Shown here piece after piece: positions 57,554 through 64,000 of a DNA stretch of 64,000 nt (positions within the stretch are counted from its first letter, which is position 1; each line of letters begins with the position of its first letter). The translations under genes were made by a program, and so were the position numbers. Origin of the DNA: Leucobacter edaphi. GTDB lineage: Bacteria; Actinomycetota; Actinomycetes; Actinomycetales; Microbacteriaceae. The stretch spans positions 143,630 through 207,629 of the forward strand of contig NZ_JAEHOI010000009.1 of assembly GCF_016522535.1 (NCBI RefSeq), given 5' to 3'. The notes under the pieces are model-generated. The model saw nothing but the letters and a program-made list of their open reading frames with translations. It made no database searches and was not told the DNA's origin.

Positions 57554-57626
57554 GCCGCCTTAGCTCATCTGGTAGAGCAGCGCCCTTGTAAAGCGCAGGT
57601 GGTCGGTTCGAGTCCGACAGGCGGCT
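57554..57626 (+). tRNA. tRNA-Thr (anticodon TGT)
   Basis: 73-nt cloverleaf. Acceptor stem 57554-57560 with 57619-57625 (7 bp), D arm GCTC/GAGC, anticodon loop CTTGTAA with TGT at 57587-57589, T arm 57602-57606 with 57614-57618 around TTCGAGT, discriminator T57626. The closing pair of the anticodon stem (C57584, A57592) is a mismatch. CCA is not encoded. Confidence 0.93.
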
Positions 57627-57637
57627 CTGGCAACACG

Positions 57638-57671
57638 CGGAGGCCCGCGCGAGTGATCGTGCGGGCCTCCG
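57638..57671 (+). terminator. tRNA-Thr terminator
   Basis: Perfect 11-bp stem (57638-57648 with 57661-57671), 12-nt loop, 12 bp past the tRNA and before the transporter gene. Confidence 0.7.
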
Positions 57672-57708
57672 GCGTTGGGGCCGTGCGGTGAGACGGAAGG
57701 GCGAACGA

Positions 57709-58650
57709 ATGGCGCGACGCGGAATCCCGGTCTGGGCTGCGCTCCTCGGGTCCGGCCTGGCCGGCGTTCTCGTGGGCGTGCAGTCTCGCATCAACGGAGG
57801 TCTGAGCCAACAGCTCGGCAACGGGTTCGTCGCGGCCGCGCTCTCCTTCTCGATCGGGCTGGTGATCATGATCGCGGTGACGCTCTGCTCCCGGCGAGCA
57901 CGCACCGGCCTCCGTTCGGTGCGTGCCGACATTCGCGCTGGCAGGCTGCCGGTGTGGACGCTGCTCGGGGGTGCGGGCGGTGCCTTCTTCGTCCTCTGCC
58001 AGGGGCTCGTCGCTCCGCTCACCGGTCTCGCGCTCTTCACCGTCGGAATCGTGGCCGGGCAGGTGCTCGGTGGGCTCGTGCTCGATCGCGTGGGCCTGGG
58101 GCCTGGCGGCAGGATCGATCCGACGCTCACGCGTGTCGCGGGAACCGCGCTCGCGATCGTTGCCGTGGTGCTCGCCGCCGGGCTCGGCTCCGGTGCCGGC
58201 CGGGCCACCGCGCTCGTGGTGTTCCCGGTGCTCGTCGGAGTCGCTGTTGCGGGGCAATCGATGGTGAACGGTCTCGTCCGCGCCTCAGCGCAGAGCGCGA
58301 TCACCTCGACGCTCATCAACTTCATCGTCGGGGCCGCGCTATTGCTCGTGATCGCGGCCGGTTCGGTGGCGATCGAGGGATGGCCGACCACGTGGCCGAC
58401 CTCGCCCGTGTACTACCTGGGCGGACTCGTCGGCACGGTCTTCATCGCCGTTGCCGCGATGCTCGTGCGCGCCGCGGGGGTGCTGCTGTTGAGCATGTCG
58501 AACGTTGCGGGTCAGCTCATCGCGGCCGTCGCGTTCGAAGCGGGGCTCCCGCTCGCGGGCGGTCTCTCGCAAGGCATGATCATCGGCGCCTTGATTGCCT
58601 TGCTCGCGGTGGTTATCGCCGCGCTTCCGGGCCGCTCACGAGCGTCGTGA
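57709..58650 (+). CDS. DMT-superfamily transporter (DUF606/YdcZ-like)
   Basis: 313 residues and about 10 membrane helices in two internal repeats; each begins with a small-residue-rich helix (AGVLVGVQSRINGGLSQQLG and VGVAVAGQSMVNGLVRAS). The Gln-Ser-x-x-Asn-Gly signature in both halves is the DUF606 pattern. The substrate is unknown. ATG 57709 has GGAAGG upstream; GTG 57688 is the alternative. Its last 38 bp overlap the convergent nitroreductase gene. Confidence 0.85.
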   Translation: MARRGIPVWAALLGSGLAGVLVGVQSRINGGLSQQLGNGFVAAALSFSIGLVIMIAVTLCSRRARTGLRSVRADIRAGRLPVWTLLGGAGGAFFVLCQGLVAPLTGLALFTVGIVAGQVLGGLVLDRVGLGPGGRIDPTLTRVAGTALAIVAVVLAAGLGSGAGRATALVVFPVLVGVAVAGQSMVNGLVRASAQSAITSTLINFIVGAALLLVIAAGSVAIEGWPTTWPTSPVYYLGGLVGTVFIAVAAMLVRAAGVLLLSMSNVAGQLIAAVAFEAGLPLAGGLSQGMIIGALIALLAVVIAALPGRSRAS

Positions 58651-59188
58651 GGTGCCGCTCCACCTGGAGCGGCTTCCGGGGTTTCGGCGTCTTGTTGCGC
58701 GGCGGGATTCCTCCGACGTAGAGCCAGCCGAGCAGGTACTCGGGCTTCTTGATACCGAGCGCTTTGCGGACGGCTTTCTTGCGCGTGAGCTCGCCCGTGC
58801 GCCAGATCACGCCCCAACCGGCTTCGTGGAGCAGCAGGGCCAGCGTGTGGGCGGCCCCGCTCGCAACCGCCTCCTGCTCCCAGAGGGGCACCTTGTCGCT
58901 CGGGCGCGGGCTGACCACGATCGCGATGACGAGCGGTGCGCGCCTCGCCTTGGAAACGTACTTCTCGGGATCGGTCTTCGCGGCGGCGGCCAGGCCGTGG
59001 CCGAGACGGTCGCGCGCCGCGCCGCGGAGCGCGATGAAGCGCCAGGGGCGGAGTCCCGAGTGATCCGGAAGGGAGACCAGCGAGGCGATCATGCGCTCGA
59101 GCTCGGCTTGTCCGGGTGCCTCGTCGGTGACCTTGGAATAGGAGCGACGCGCCTCGACAGCGGCCTGGACCGGGGGTTTCTGGCTCAT
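58613..59188 (-). CDS. Nitroreductase-family FMN oxidoreductase
   Basis: 191 residues. N-terminal EARRSYSKV and LPDHSGLRPWRFIALRGAAR for FMN binding, central SGAAHTLALLLHEAGWGVIWRTG, and C-terminal EYLLGWLYVGGIPPRNK are the nitroreductase pattern (YdjA-like short forms). It probably reduces quinones or nitro compounds with NAD(P)H. Its start overlaps the msrB stop (ATGA, 59185-59188), so both are likely in a redox-defence operon. Its 3' end overlaps the transporter gene on the other strand. Confidence 0.9.
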   Translation of the reverse strand: MSQKPPVQAAVEARRSYSKVTDEAPGQAELERMIASLVSLPDHSGLRPWRFIALRGAARDRLGHGLAAAAKTDPEKYVSKARRAPLVIAIVVSPRPSDKVPLWEQEAVASGAAHTLALLLHEAGWGVIWRTGELTRKKAVRKALGIKKPEYLLGWLYVGGIPPRNKTPKPRKPLQVERHLTTLVSGPEARR

Positions 59189-59622
59189 GACGCCTCAGGG
59201 GCTGCGCCGGGGTCGAAGCTCAGGGCGAGCGAATTCATGCAGTAGCGATCTCCGGTCGGGGTGCCGAAACCATCGGGGAACACGTGCCCGAGGTGGGAGC
59301 CGCAGCGTGCGCAGCGGACCTCGGTGCGCACCATCCCGAGGCTGCGGTCCTCGATGAGTTCCACCGCCTCGGGCCGGACGCTCTCGTAGAAACTCGGCCA
59401 GCCGCAGCCGGAATCGAACTTGGTGCCGGCGACGAAGAGCTCGTTTCCGCACGCGCGGCAGCGGTACAGGCCGTCTCGCTCCTCGTCGAGGAGCTCGCCG
59501 GTGCCGGCCCGCTCGGTGGCGGCCTGTCTGAGGATTGCGTACTCCTCCGGCGAGAGGCGCTGCCGCCACTCATCCTCGCTGCGCTGGATCGGGTATTCGC
59601 CGCTGTGGTGCTCGGTGCTCAT
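59185..59622 (-). CDS. msrB: Peptide-methionine (R)-S-oxide reductase
   Basis: 145 residues. Zinc-binding CxxC pairs at 55/58 and 104/107, the catalytic Cys128 in GDRYCMNSLAL, and KFDSGCGWPSFYE are all present. MsrB repairs methionine-R-sulfoxide. ATG 59622 follows GGGAG; the frame to 59748 beyond it has no ribosome site. Coupled by ATGA to the nitroreductase gene. Confidence 0.96.
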   Translation of the reverse strand: MSTEHHSGEYPIQRSEDEWRQRLSPEEYAILRQAATERAGTGELLDEERDGLYRCRACGNELFVAGTKFDSGCGWPSFYESVRPEAVELIEDRSLGMVRTEVRCARCGSHLGHVFPDGFGTPTGDRYCMNSLALSFDPGAAPEAS

Positions 59623-60019
59623 GGTTCGCTCCCGGGGGTTGACTGCCGTGGCCAGTGTATCCCCGTGGCACCCCGGTGCGACAGGATCGATCCGCGCTGG
59701 CGCCACGACAAATGAGGCGAAAGGAGTATGAGCCACGGCGAGTGGCACAAACGCCCTGGCCGATTCATCAGATGTGAATTAGGTTGAGCCTCGGTTGCCT
59801 TCGCGAGCCGAGCAGTAACAGAATGCCCGGCGGTGCGGAGTCCGCCGCGAACTCGTTGCTCCTGTGCGGCCCTTGGGCTGCAGTGGTGGTGCGGACGCTC
59901 TCCCTCCAAGAAGCACGCCCGCACCCGGCCGGATCCGCGAGCCGTACGCGCGTGAGCGCATTCGAAAACAGCGAGGCTTTCCGGCCACGCTGATTCTATC
60001 TGCAGAGGAATAGAGTCAT
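59623..60019. other. msrB-HtaA intergenic region with partial iron box
   Basis: 397 bp between divergent genes. TTAGGTTGAGCCT at 59779-59791 equals the first 12 bases of the DtxR/IdeR box TTAGGTTAGCCT with one inserted G; the other half is not conserved. A short ATG frame at 59728 (about 20 codons) is not supported. No other feature is clear. Confidence 0.45.
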
Positions 60020-62578
60020 ATGGCACATCCATACGAAGCGGCACCGGGAGTGCCGCGGATCCGGCGGCGATTGAGCCGCGCAATAAGCCTCGCAACCGCG
60101 AGTGTCGTGATGTTGGGTGGGGTGATCAGCCTGCCGGCCACCGCACAGGCGGTCGAGCAGACCGTATCGGGCGTCGACATGAGCTGGGGTATCAGAGCCT
60201 CGCTGCAGCGGTACGTCAGCAACCTCGTCTCGCGGGGCGCCTCGATCGAGACGCTGGGCGGTGTCGAACAGGAAGTCATCGCCGGTCCCTATCAGTGGCC
60301 CGCGGGCTCGGGCAATTTCGACCCCAACACCATGACGGGCGATATCGGCTTCGGCGCAGCGAACGGTGTGCATTTCAAGGCGCACCCGAAGAAGGACGCC
60401 CAGGACACGACCAACTACGCGATGGACCTCAAGTTCACGAACCTCCACCTGGTACTCTCCGGGAAGACCACGGCCACCCTCAAGATGGACGTGGCAGGCC
60501 GTCAGCTGAGCGAAGATGACGAAGCAATCGGTGAAGCCATCAATAAGGCGGGGGTGGAAATCGCGAAGGTCGAACTTCCCGCTCCGGTCCTTTCGGACGG
60601 AAAGCAGCAGTTCACCCAGGCGAAGACGACGCTCACCGAAGCCGGCCAGAAGGTGTTCGAGGGGCACTACAAGGCCGGCGAAAGCATGGACCCGGTCAGC
60701 TTCACGCTTCCGGTGCCCGCCAAGATCGTCGACACGAAGACGACACTCGAGGTCAGCCCCGCCTCGCCGGTACTGACCGGCGAGGAAGTCGTCCTCACCG
60801 CGAAGGTCGAGCCAGCGAGCGCGACGGGGGCCGTGCAGTTCACCGATGGAGACCGCCAGCTGGGCAAGCCCGTCGAGGTCGCAGGAGGCGAGGCCGTGCT
60901 CCGCACGAAGTCCCTTGACGCCGGCGGACACGTGTTCGGCGCGAACTACGTGCCCACCGGTGCGTACGGCGCGAGCGTTTCCCAGAAGGCCAAGAGCTTC
61001 GGCGTGGTCAGCCCCGACGTTCCCGCGCCCTGCCAGCCCTTCACGCCGACGCGCGAGTACTCCGGCGTCACGGCGAAGTGGGCGTGGAGCGACTACTCGA
61101 ACTCCCCGGCGCACGTGGGGTCCGGCTACCAGTGGGCGAAGGTCGCCGAGGGGAACATCGCGGTCGATGACAAGGACTTCGTCCTGTCCGGCGGCACGGC
61201 AACGGTGGCGGACAACTGCACCTCCATCGCCTTCACCGGCAAGATGCGCGTGGAAGCCTACCGATCCGCGCAGGCAGAGCACGGCTACTGGGTCGAGATC
61301 GAGAACCCTGTGCTCGCGGTCGATCGACAGGGAACGGGGAGCTGGTCCGGCAAGGTGAGCGTCGGTTCCGGAACGCTCACGCCGACGGCATCGAAGTCTG
61401 TCGTCGTCGCAAAGGTGATCGGTGGCAAGGCTCCCGACTTCGGGGCGGCCAAGATCAACGATTCGGTCGCCTTCGACTACGCGAAGGGAGCCGCGGCGGG
61501 CAGCTGGAGCGAGGGCCGCAGCGGAGCCTGGGCCAATCCGTTCGTGCACCTGGTGCCGAAGGATATCCGCTCGTTCTACTACGACTCTGGCGCGCAGGGT
61601 GACGCGAGCAAGCCGGCGTCCCCGCTCCAGGTTGCATGGGAGTGGGACGCGGCGAAGGCCGCGGCTCGAGTCGAGGTCGCGGGTAAGCCTGCTACCCAGG
61701 CGGAGCAGGGTAAGGAAGTGACGTTCGTTGCCGGCCCGTTCGGAAAGCACGAGAAGGTCGCGGTTTCTGTGCACTCTGAGCCGACCTCCGTCGGCGAGGT
61801 TATCGCGGATGCCGAAGGCGTCGCTCGCGTCACGTGGAAGGTGCCCAGCGACTTCGCAGTGGGCGACCACAAGGTTGTCTTCACCGCGGGTGCGAAGTCG
61901 CTCGAAGCGCCCTTCGTCGTAGACAAGGCTGCGGCACCCGCCGTGCCTGAGAAGCCCGAGGTGAAGCCCGAGCCCGCACCTGCGCCTGCGCCTGCGCCTG
62001 AGGTGAAGCCTGAGCCCGCTCCGGCACCTGCTCCGGCTCCTGCTCCCGCCCCGGCTCCGGCGCCTGCCCCGGCTCCGGCGCCCGCTCCGGCTCCGGCGCC
62101 CGCCCCGGCACCTGCTCCGGCTCCGGCGCCTGCCCCGGCTCCGGCTCCTGCTCCGGCTCCGGCGCCTGCCCCGGCTCCGGCTCCGGCACCGGCACCGGCT
62201 CCGAAGCCTGAGGTGAAGCCTGAGGTGAAGCCCGAGGTGAAGCCTGAGGTGAAGCCCGAGGTGAAGCCCGAGGTGAAGCCTGAGGTGAAGCCCGAGGTGA
62301 AGCCTGAGGTGAAGCCTGCTCCGGCCCCCGCGTCGAAGCCCGAGGCAAAGCCCGAGGCAAAGCCCGAGGCGAAGCCGGATCCGAAGTCCGAGGCCGTCAC
62401 CGTGGCGCCCAAGGCTGACGCGAAGCCCGGCGTGCCCGCTGCAGAAGCGAAGAAGGGGCTCGTGAAGACCGGCGGCGAAGAGCTCACGTCAGCGCTTCTC
62501 GCGGCCGGAATCCTGCTCGCGCTCGGTGGAGGCGCGCTCGTCATCCGCCGCCGCAGCAGGACCGAGCGAGAGGCGTAA
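60020..62578 (+). CDS. Secreted cell-surface protein with two HtaA haem-binding-type domains
   Basis: 852 residues. Signal peptide to about residue 44 (ATASVVMLGGVISLPATAQA). HtaA domain 1 is at about 47-233 (VDMSWGIRASLQRYV). An Ig-like (Big_3-type) domain follows at about 235-328, HtaA domain 2 at about 345-535 (SGVTAKWAWSDYSNS) and another Ig-like region at about 548-635. Low-complexity Pro/Ala repeats lie at about 665-728 and nine EVKP repeats at 731-766. The C terminus is a sortase-type signal, LVKTG (814-818), a helix and an RRRSR tail; the motif is degenerate from LPxTG/LAxTG. HtaA domains bind haem in corynebacteria. The start follows AGAGGAA. Confidence 0.88.
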   Translation: MAHPYEAAPGVPRIRRRLSRAISLATASVVMLGGVISLPATAQAVEQTVSGVDMSWGIRASLQRYVSNLVSRGASIETLGGVEQEVIAGPYQWPAGSGNFDPNTMTGDIGFGAANGVHFKAHPKKDAQDTTNYAMDLKFTNLHLVLSGKTTATLKMDVAGRQLSEDDEAIGEAINKAGVEIAKVELPAPVLSDGKQQFTQAKTTLTEAGQKVFEGHYKAGESMDPVSFTLPVPAKIVDTKTTLEVSPASPVLTGEEVVLTAKVEPASATGAVQFTDGDRQLGKPVEVAGGEAVLRTKSLDAGGHVFGANYVPTGAYGASVSQKAKSFGVVSPDVPAPCQPFTPTREYSGVTAKWAWSDYSNSPAHVGSGYQWAKVAEGNIAVDDKDFVLSGGTATVADNCTSIAFTGKMRVEAYRSAQAEHGYWVEIENPVLAVDRQGTGSWSGKVSVGSGTLTPTASKSVVVAKVIGGKAPDFGAAKINDSVAFDYAKGAAAGSWSEGRSGAWANPFVHLVPKDIRSFYYDSGAQGDASKPASPLQVAWEWDAAKAAARVEVAGKPATQAEQGKEVTFVAGPFGKHEKVAVSVHSEPTSVGEVIADAEGVARVTWKVPSDFAVGDHKVVFTAGAKSLEAPFVVDKAAAPAVPEKPEVKPEPAPAPAPAPEVKPEPAPAPAPAPAPAPAPAPAPAPAPAPAPAPAPAPAPAPAPAPAPAPAPAPAPAPAPAPAPAPAPKPEVKPEVKPEVKPEVKPEVKPEVKPEVKPEVKPEVKPAPAPASKPEAKPEAKPEAKPDPKSEAVTVAPKADAKPGVPAAEAKKGLVKTGGEELTSALLAAGILLALGGGALVIRRRSRTEREA
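62012..62317 (+). repeat. In-gene Pro-Ala and EVKP repeats
   Basis: About 62012-62204 encodes an alternating Ala-Pro spacer, followed by nine 12-bp units (62210-62317) encoding EVKP. Units differ only at the last base of the Pro codon. The tract is a wall-spanning stalk and prone to length variation. Confidence 0.85.
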
Positions 62579-62594
62579 GTCCCGCTGAGCGCTG

Positions 62595-62642
62595 AGAGCG
62601 TCACGGGTTCTGGGGCAAATGGACCAGGATCCGTGACGCTCT
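62595..62642 (+). terminator. HtaA gene 1 terminator
   Basis: Perfect 12-bp stem (62595-62606 with 62631-62642), 24-nt loop, followed by TTGCGTTG. It lies 17 bp after the stop codon. Confidence 0.7.
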
Positions 62643-62720
62643 TGCGTTGCGACGAAACGACCCGTTCGGTGTCACTCGCCACGGAACTGCCGGAGTATTC
62701 CATTTGGGGCACATAGCAAT

Positions 62721-62820
62721 GCCTCACTGCGATCCACGTGCGCTGAGTGCGCGTTCAGCGCCAGTTGCCTCCGGAGCTCCCACGGGCAGAAACGGCGCGC
62801 ACTCAGCAGAACAGTGAGGC
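62721..62820. repeat. Interrupted inverted repeat upstream of HtaA gene 2
   Basis: Outer arms GCCTCACTG (62721-62729) and CAGTGAGGC (62812-62820), inner arms GCTGAGTGCGCG (62742-62753) and CGCGCACTCAGC (62796-62807), all perfect, around a 42-nt centre. It could be an RNA structure or the remnant of a small element. Confidence 0.7.
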
Positions 62821-62996
62821 CTTCCGAACGCCTGCAGAGGCGAAAGAAACACCGTGACTTGCATCATCAGATGAAAAACATCAGACTTATGAACGGACGG
62901 AGAACCGTCACCCTCTCAGCGTTGATCGGCCATTTCACTCGGCTCAATTGAGTGCTGCACAGCGCCGAAGCGCGCAGGCTCAAAGGATGAATCACC

Positions 62997-64000
62997 ATGG
63001 CTGAAGCCCGGACACTCCGAGGCGCATTATCCGTACTGATCACCGCGACGCTCGTGCTCGGCGGCATGGCCTCGGGCATCCCTGCGGCGTCGGCAGAGGA
63101 GCTTCCTCAGGGCCCGGCAGTGGTGGCCAGCGGGGACGAAGCGGCACCGACGGGGGATCAGGCGGGCAGTGCTTCAGCGGGCGTGGGCAGCACCGAGACC
63201 AAGTCCCAGCCAGGCGCTCCGAACGAGGGCGCTCTGCCGCCGGCCCCCGCAACCAAGCCGGCGGGCGAGGCGTCGCCTCCGAGTGCACCCCAGAAGCCCG
63301 CGGCGGAGCAGCCGAGCGAGCCGAAGGCCCCGGCGATCGCAACATCGGCCCCCGCATCGCTCGAGAACATTCGCAACTCGGGTGGAAATCTGAACTGGGG
63401 CTTCAAAGCGAGCTGGCGCACCTACCTGTCCGACTGGGCATCGGGCACGCAGACCCCGTTCGGCGGCGCGACCCTGAACGCAGACGGCACCACGCGTTTC
63501 CCCGAGTCCACGGCCTCGACGTTCGATCCGGTGGCCGGGACCGGCACGATCGCCTACACGGGCGGAGTGCTCTGGACGAGCACGGCCCACGGCTTCTCGA
63601 TCGCGCTCCAGAACCCGCGCGTTGACGTTCACGGCGACGGCTCCGCGACGGTGTCCGCGGAGAGCAGCACCGCGGACACCGCGGGTGCGAGCTCGGTCGC
63701 GCGCATTATCGTTGCTACGATTCCCGCGGTCGGGACCCCGGCTACGGCGGACGGGAAGATCACCTGGACCGGAGCAAACGGCACGTTCGCTCCTTCCCTT
63801 GCTCCCAGCGGGATCTCGCGGTATTCGGGCCAGGCCACGGACCCGTTCACTTTCTCCACCCCTGCGGCACCTGCCCAGGTGTGGGCGCCGAAGCTTGCGG
63901 TGTCGACGGTTGATGGGAAGGCGTTGGCGTCGGGTGCGACGGTGTATGAGGGCGATGAGATCGTTGTGCGGGGGTCCGGGTTTGATCCTGAGGCGCATCC
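62997..64000 (+). CDS. Second secreted HtaA-domain protein, 3' partial
   Basis: 334 residues visible, open at the window edge. Signal peptide to about residue 33 (LSVLITATLVLGGMASGIPAASA), a Pro/Ala/Ser/Glu linker (34-125), then an HtaA domain at about 127-290 (NLNWGFKASWRTYLSDW, FDPVAGTGTIAYTGG, HGFSIALQNPRVDVHGDG). A following segment (VSTVDGKALASGATVYEGDEIVVRG) looks like the start of a Big/Ig-like domain. ATG 62997 follows AAAGGATG. Such genes usually lead into haem ABC transporter genes (hmuTUV), which would lie beyond this window. Confidence 0.85.
   Translation, partial: MAEARTLRGALSVLITATLVLGGMASGIPAASAEELPQGPAVVASGDEAAPTGDQAGSASAGVGSTETKSQPGAPNEGALPPAPATKPAGEASPPSAPQKPAAEQPSEPKAPAIATSAPASLENIRNSGGNLNWGFKASWRTYLSDWASGTQTPFGGATLNADGTTRFPESTASTFDPVAGTGTIAYTGGVLWTSTAHGFSIALQNPRVDVHGDGSATVSAESSTADTAGASSVARIIVATIPAVGTPATADGKITWTGANGTFAPSLAPSGISRYSGQATDPFTFSTPAAPAQVWAPKLAVSTVDGKALASGATVYEGDEIVVRGSGFDPEAH

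Larger units (their letters stand above)
62579..62996 (+). other. Intergenic region between the two HtaA genes
   Basis: 418 bp. Contains the terminator at 62595-62642, a large interrupted inverted repeat (62721-62820), a lower-GC stretch (about 62850-62890) that may hold the promoter of the second HtaA gene, and AAAGGATG 8 nt before its start. No gene is seen. Confidence 0.6.

Noticed and set aside
59728..59787. Short leader-peptide-like frame (about 20 codons) upstream of the HtaA gene
   Set aside because: AAGGAG ends only 1 nt before the ATG, too close for initiation, and the frame shows no attenuator-like codon run.
61975..62320. CRISPR-like or minisatellite array
   Set aside because: The repeats are in frame within the HtaA gene and encode AP and EVKP units; they are a protein stalk, not spacers.

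Overview
The window is about 64 kb of GC-rich chromosome from an actinobacterium, most likely the family Microbacteriaceae and plausibly a Leucobacter-like organism. Support comes from the mtrA-mtrB-lpqB-comF-hpf-secA block, senX3-regX3/phoU, carD-ispD-ispF, a whiB2-type regulator beside a very large glycosyltransferase, an Rv3235-family protein and PdtaS. Placement below family level is inference. There are no rRNA genes, insertion sequences, integrases, phage genes or CRISPR arrays. One tRNA gene (Thr, TGT) is present.

Layout. 1-9 kb: tail of an SRPBCC-like gene, purD, an SCP2-like gene, a small membrane protein, two tandem tatA genes, a LuxR-type regulator, then purF and purM in divergent orientation. 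8.7-17.5 kb: ispF-ispD, carD, a lipoprotein, regX3-senX3 divergent from phoU with a phased PHO-box-like array between them, cysS-rlmB and an Rv3235-family gene. 17.7-24 kb: sensor kinase PdtaS, then a LiaFSR-like envelope-stress module (PspC/LiaF-like protein, PspC-histidine kinase fusion, LuxR response regulator). 24-30.6 kb: protein O-mannosyltransferase, proS, a DUF418 membrane protein, nusA and ylxR. 30.7-40.3 kb: infB, rbfA and truB, with the usual operon broken by four tandem DUF805 paralogues and by mutY, all on the minus strand. 40.5-46.2 kb: whiB, GT2 glycosyltransferase, DUF5719 protein and a zincin-like protein. 46.2-59.6 kb: aquaporin, mtrA-mtrB-lpqB, comF, hpf, polyprenol-phosphate mannosyltransferase, secA, a DsbA-like protein, tRNA-Thr, a DMT transporter, nitroreductase and msrB. 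59.6-64 kb: two secreted HtaA-domain (haem-binding family) proteins, the second cut by the window edge.

Functional links: de novo purine synthesis (purD, purF, purM); isoprenoid precursors (ispD, ispF); translation (cysS, proS, infB, nusA, ylxR, rbfA, truB, rlmB, hpf, tRNA-Thr); protein export and surface modification (secA, tatA, the mannosyltransferase pair, DsbA-like protein); envelope two-component systems (SenX3-RegX3, MtrAB-LpqB, PdtaS, PspC/Lia-like); and haem/iron capture at the right edge.

The strongest non-gene signals are: (1) a repeated architecture in which a TAnnnT-type -10 hexamer lies 6-8 nt before the start codon, seen at about 17 genes and implying leaderless mRNAs; it also decides several starts; (2) an 11-bp-phased GTTCA array between senX3 and phoU; (3) a roughly 100-bp tandem duplication containing the nusA 3' end and a long hairpin across its stop codon; (4) a hairpin that can hide the infB ribosome-binding site; (5) a perfect Shine-Dalgarno followed by ATC rather than ATG/GTG at the DUF418 gene; (6) the four-gene DUF805 array with a duplicated terminator and gene tail; (7) perfect palindromes upstream of carD and whiB. 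Many convergent or terminal gene ends carry long GC-rich hairpins.
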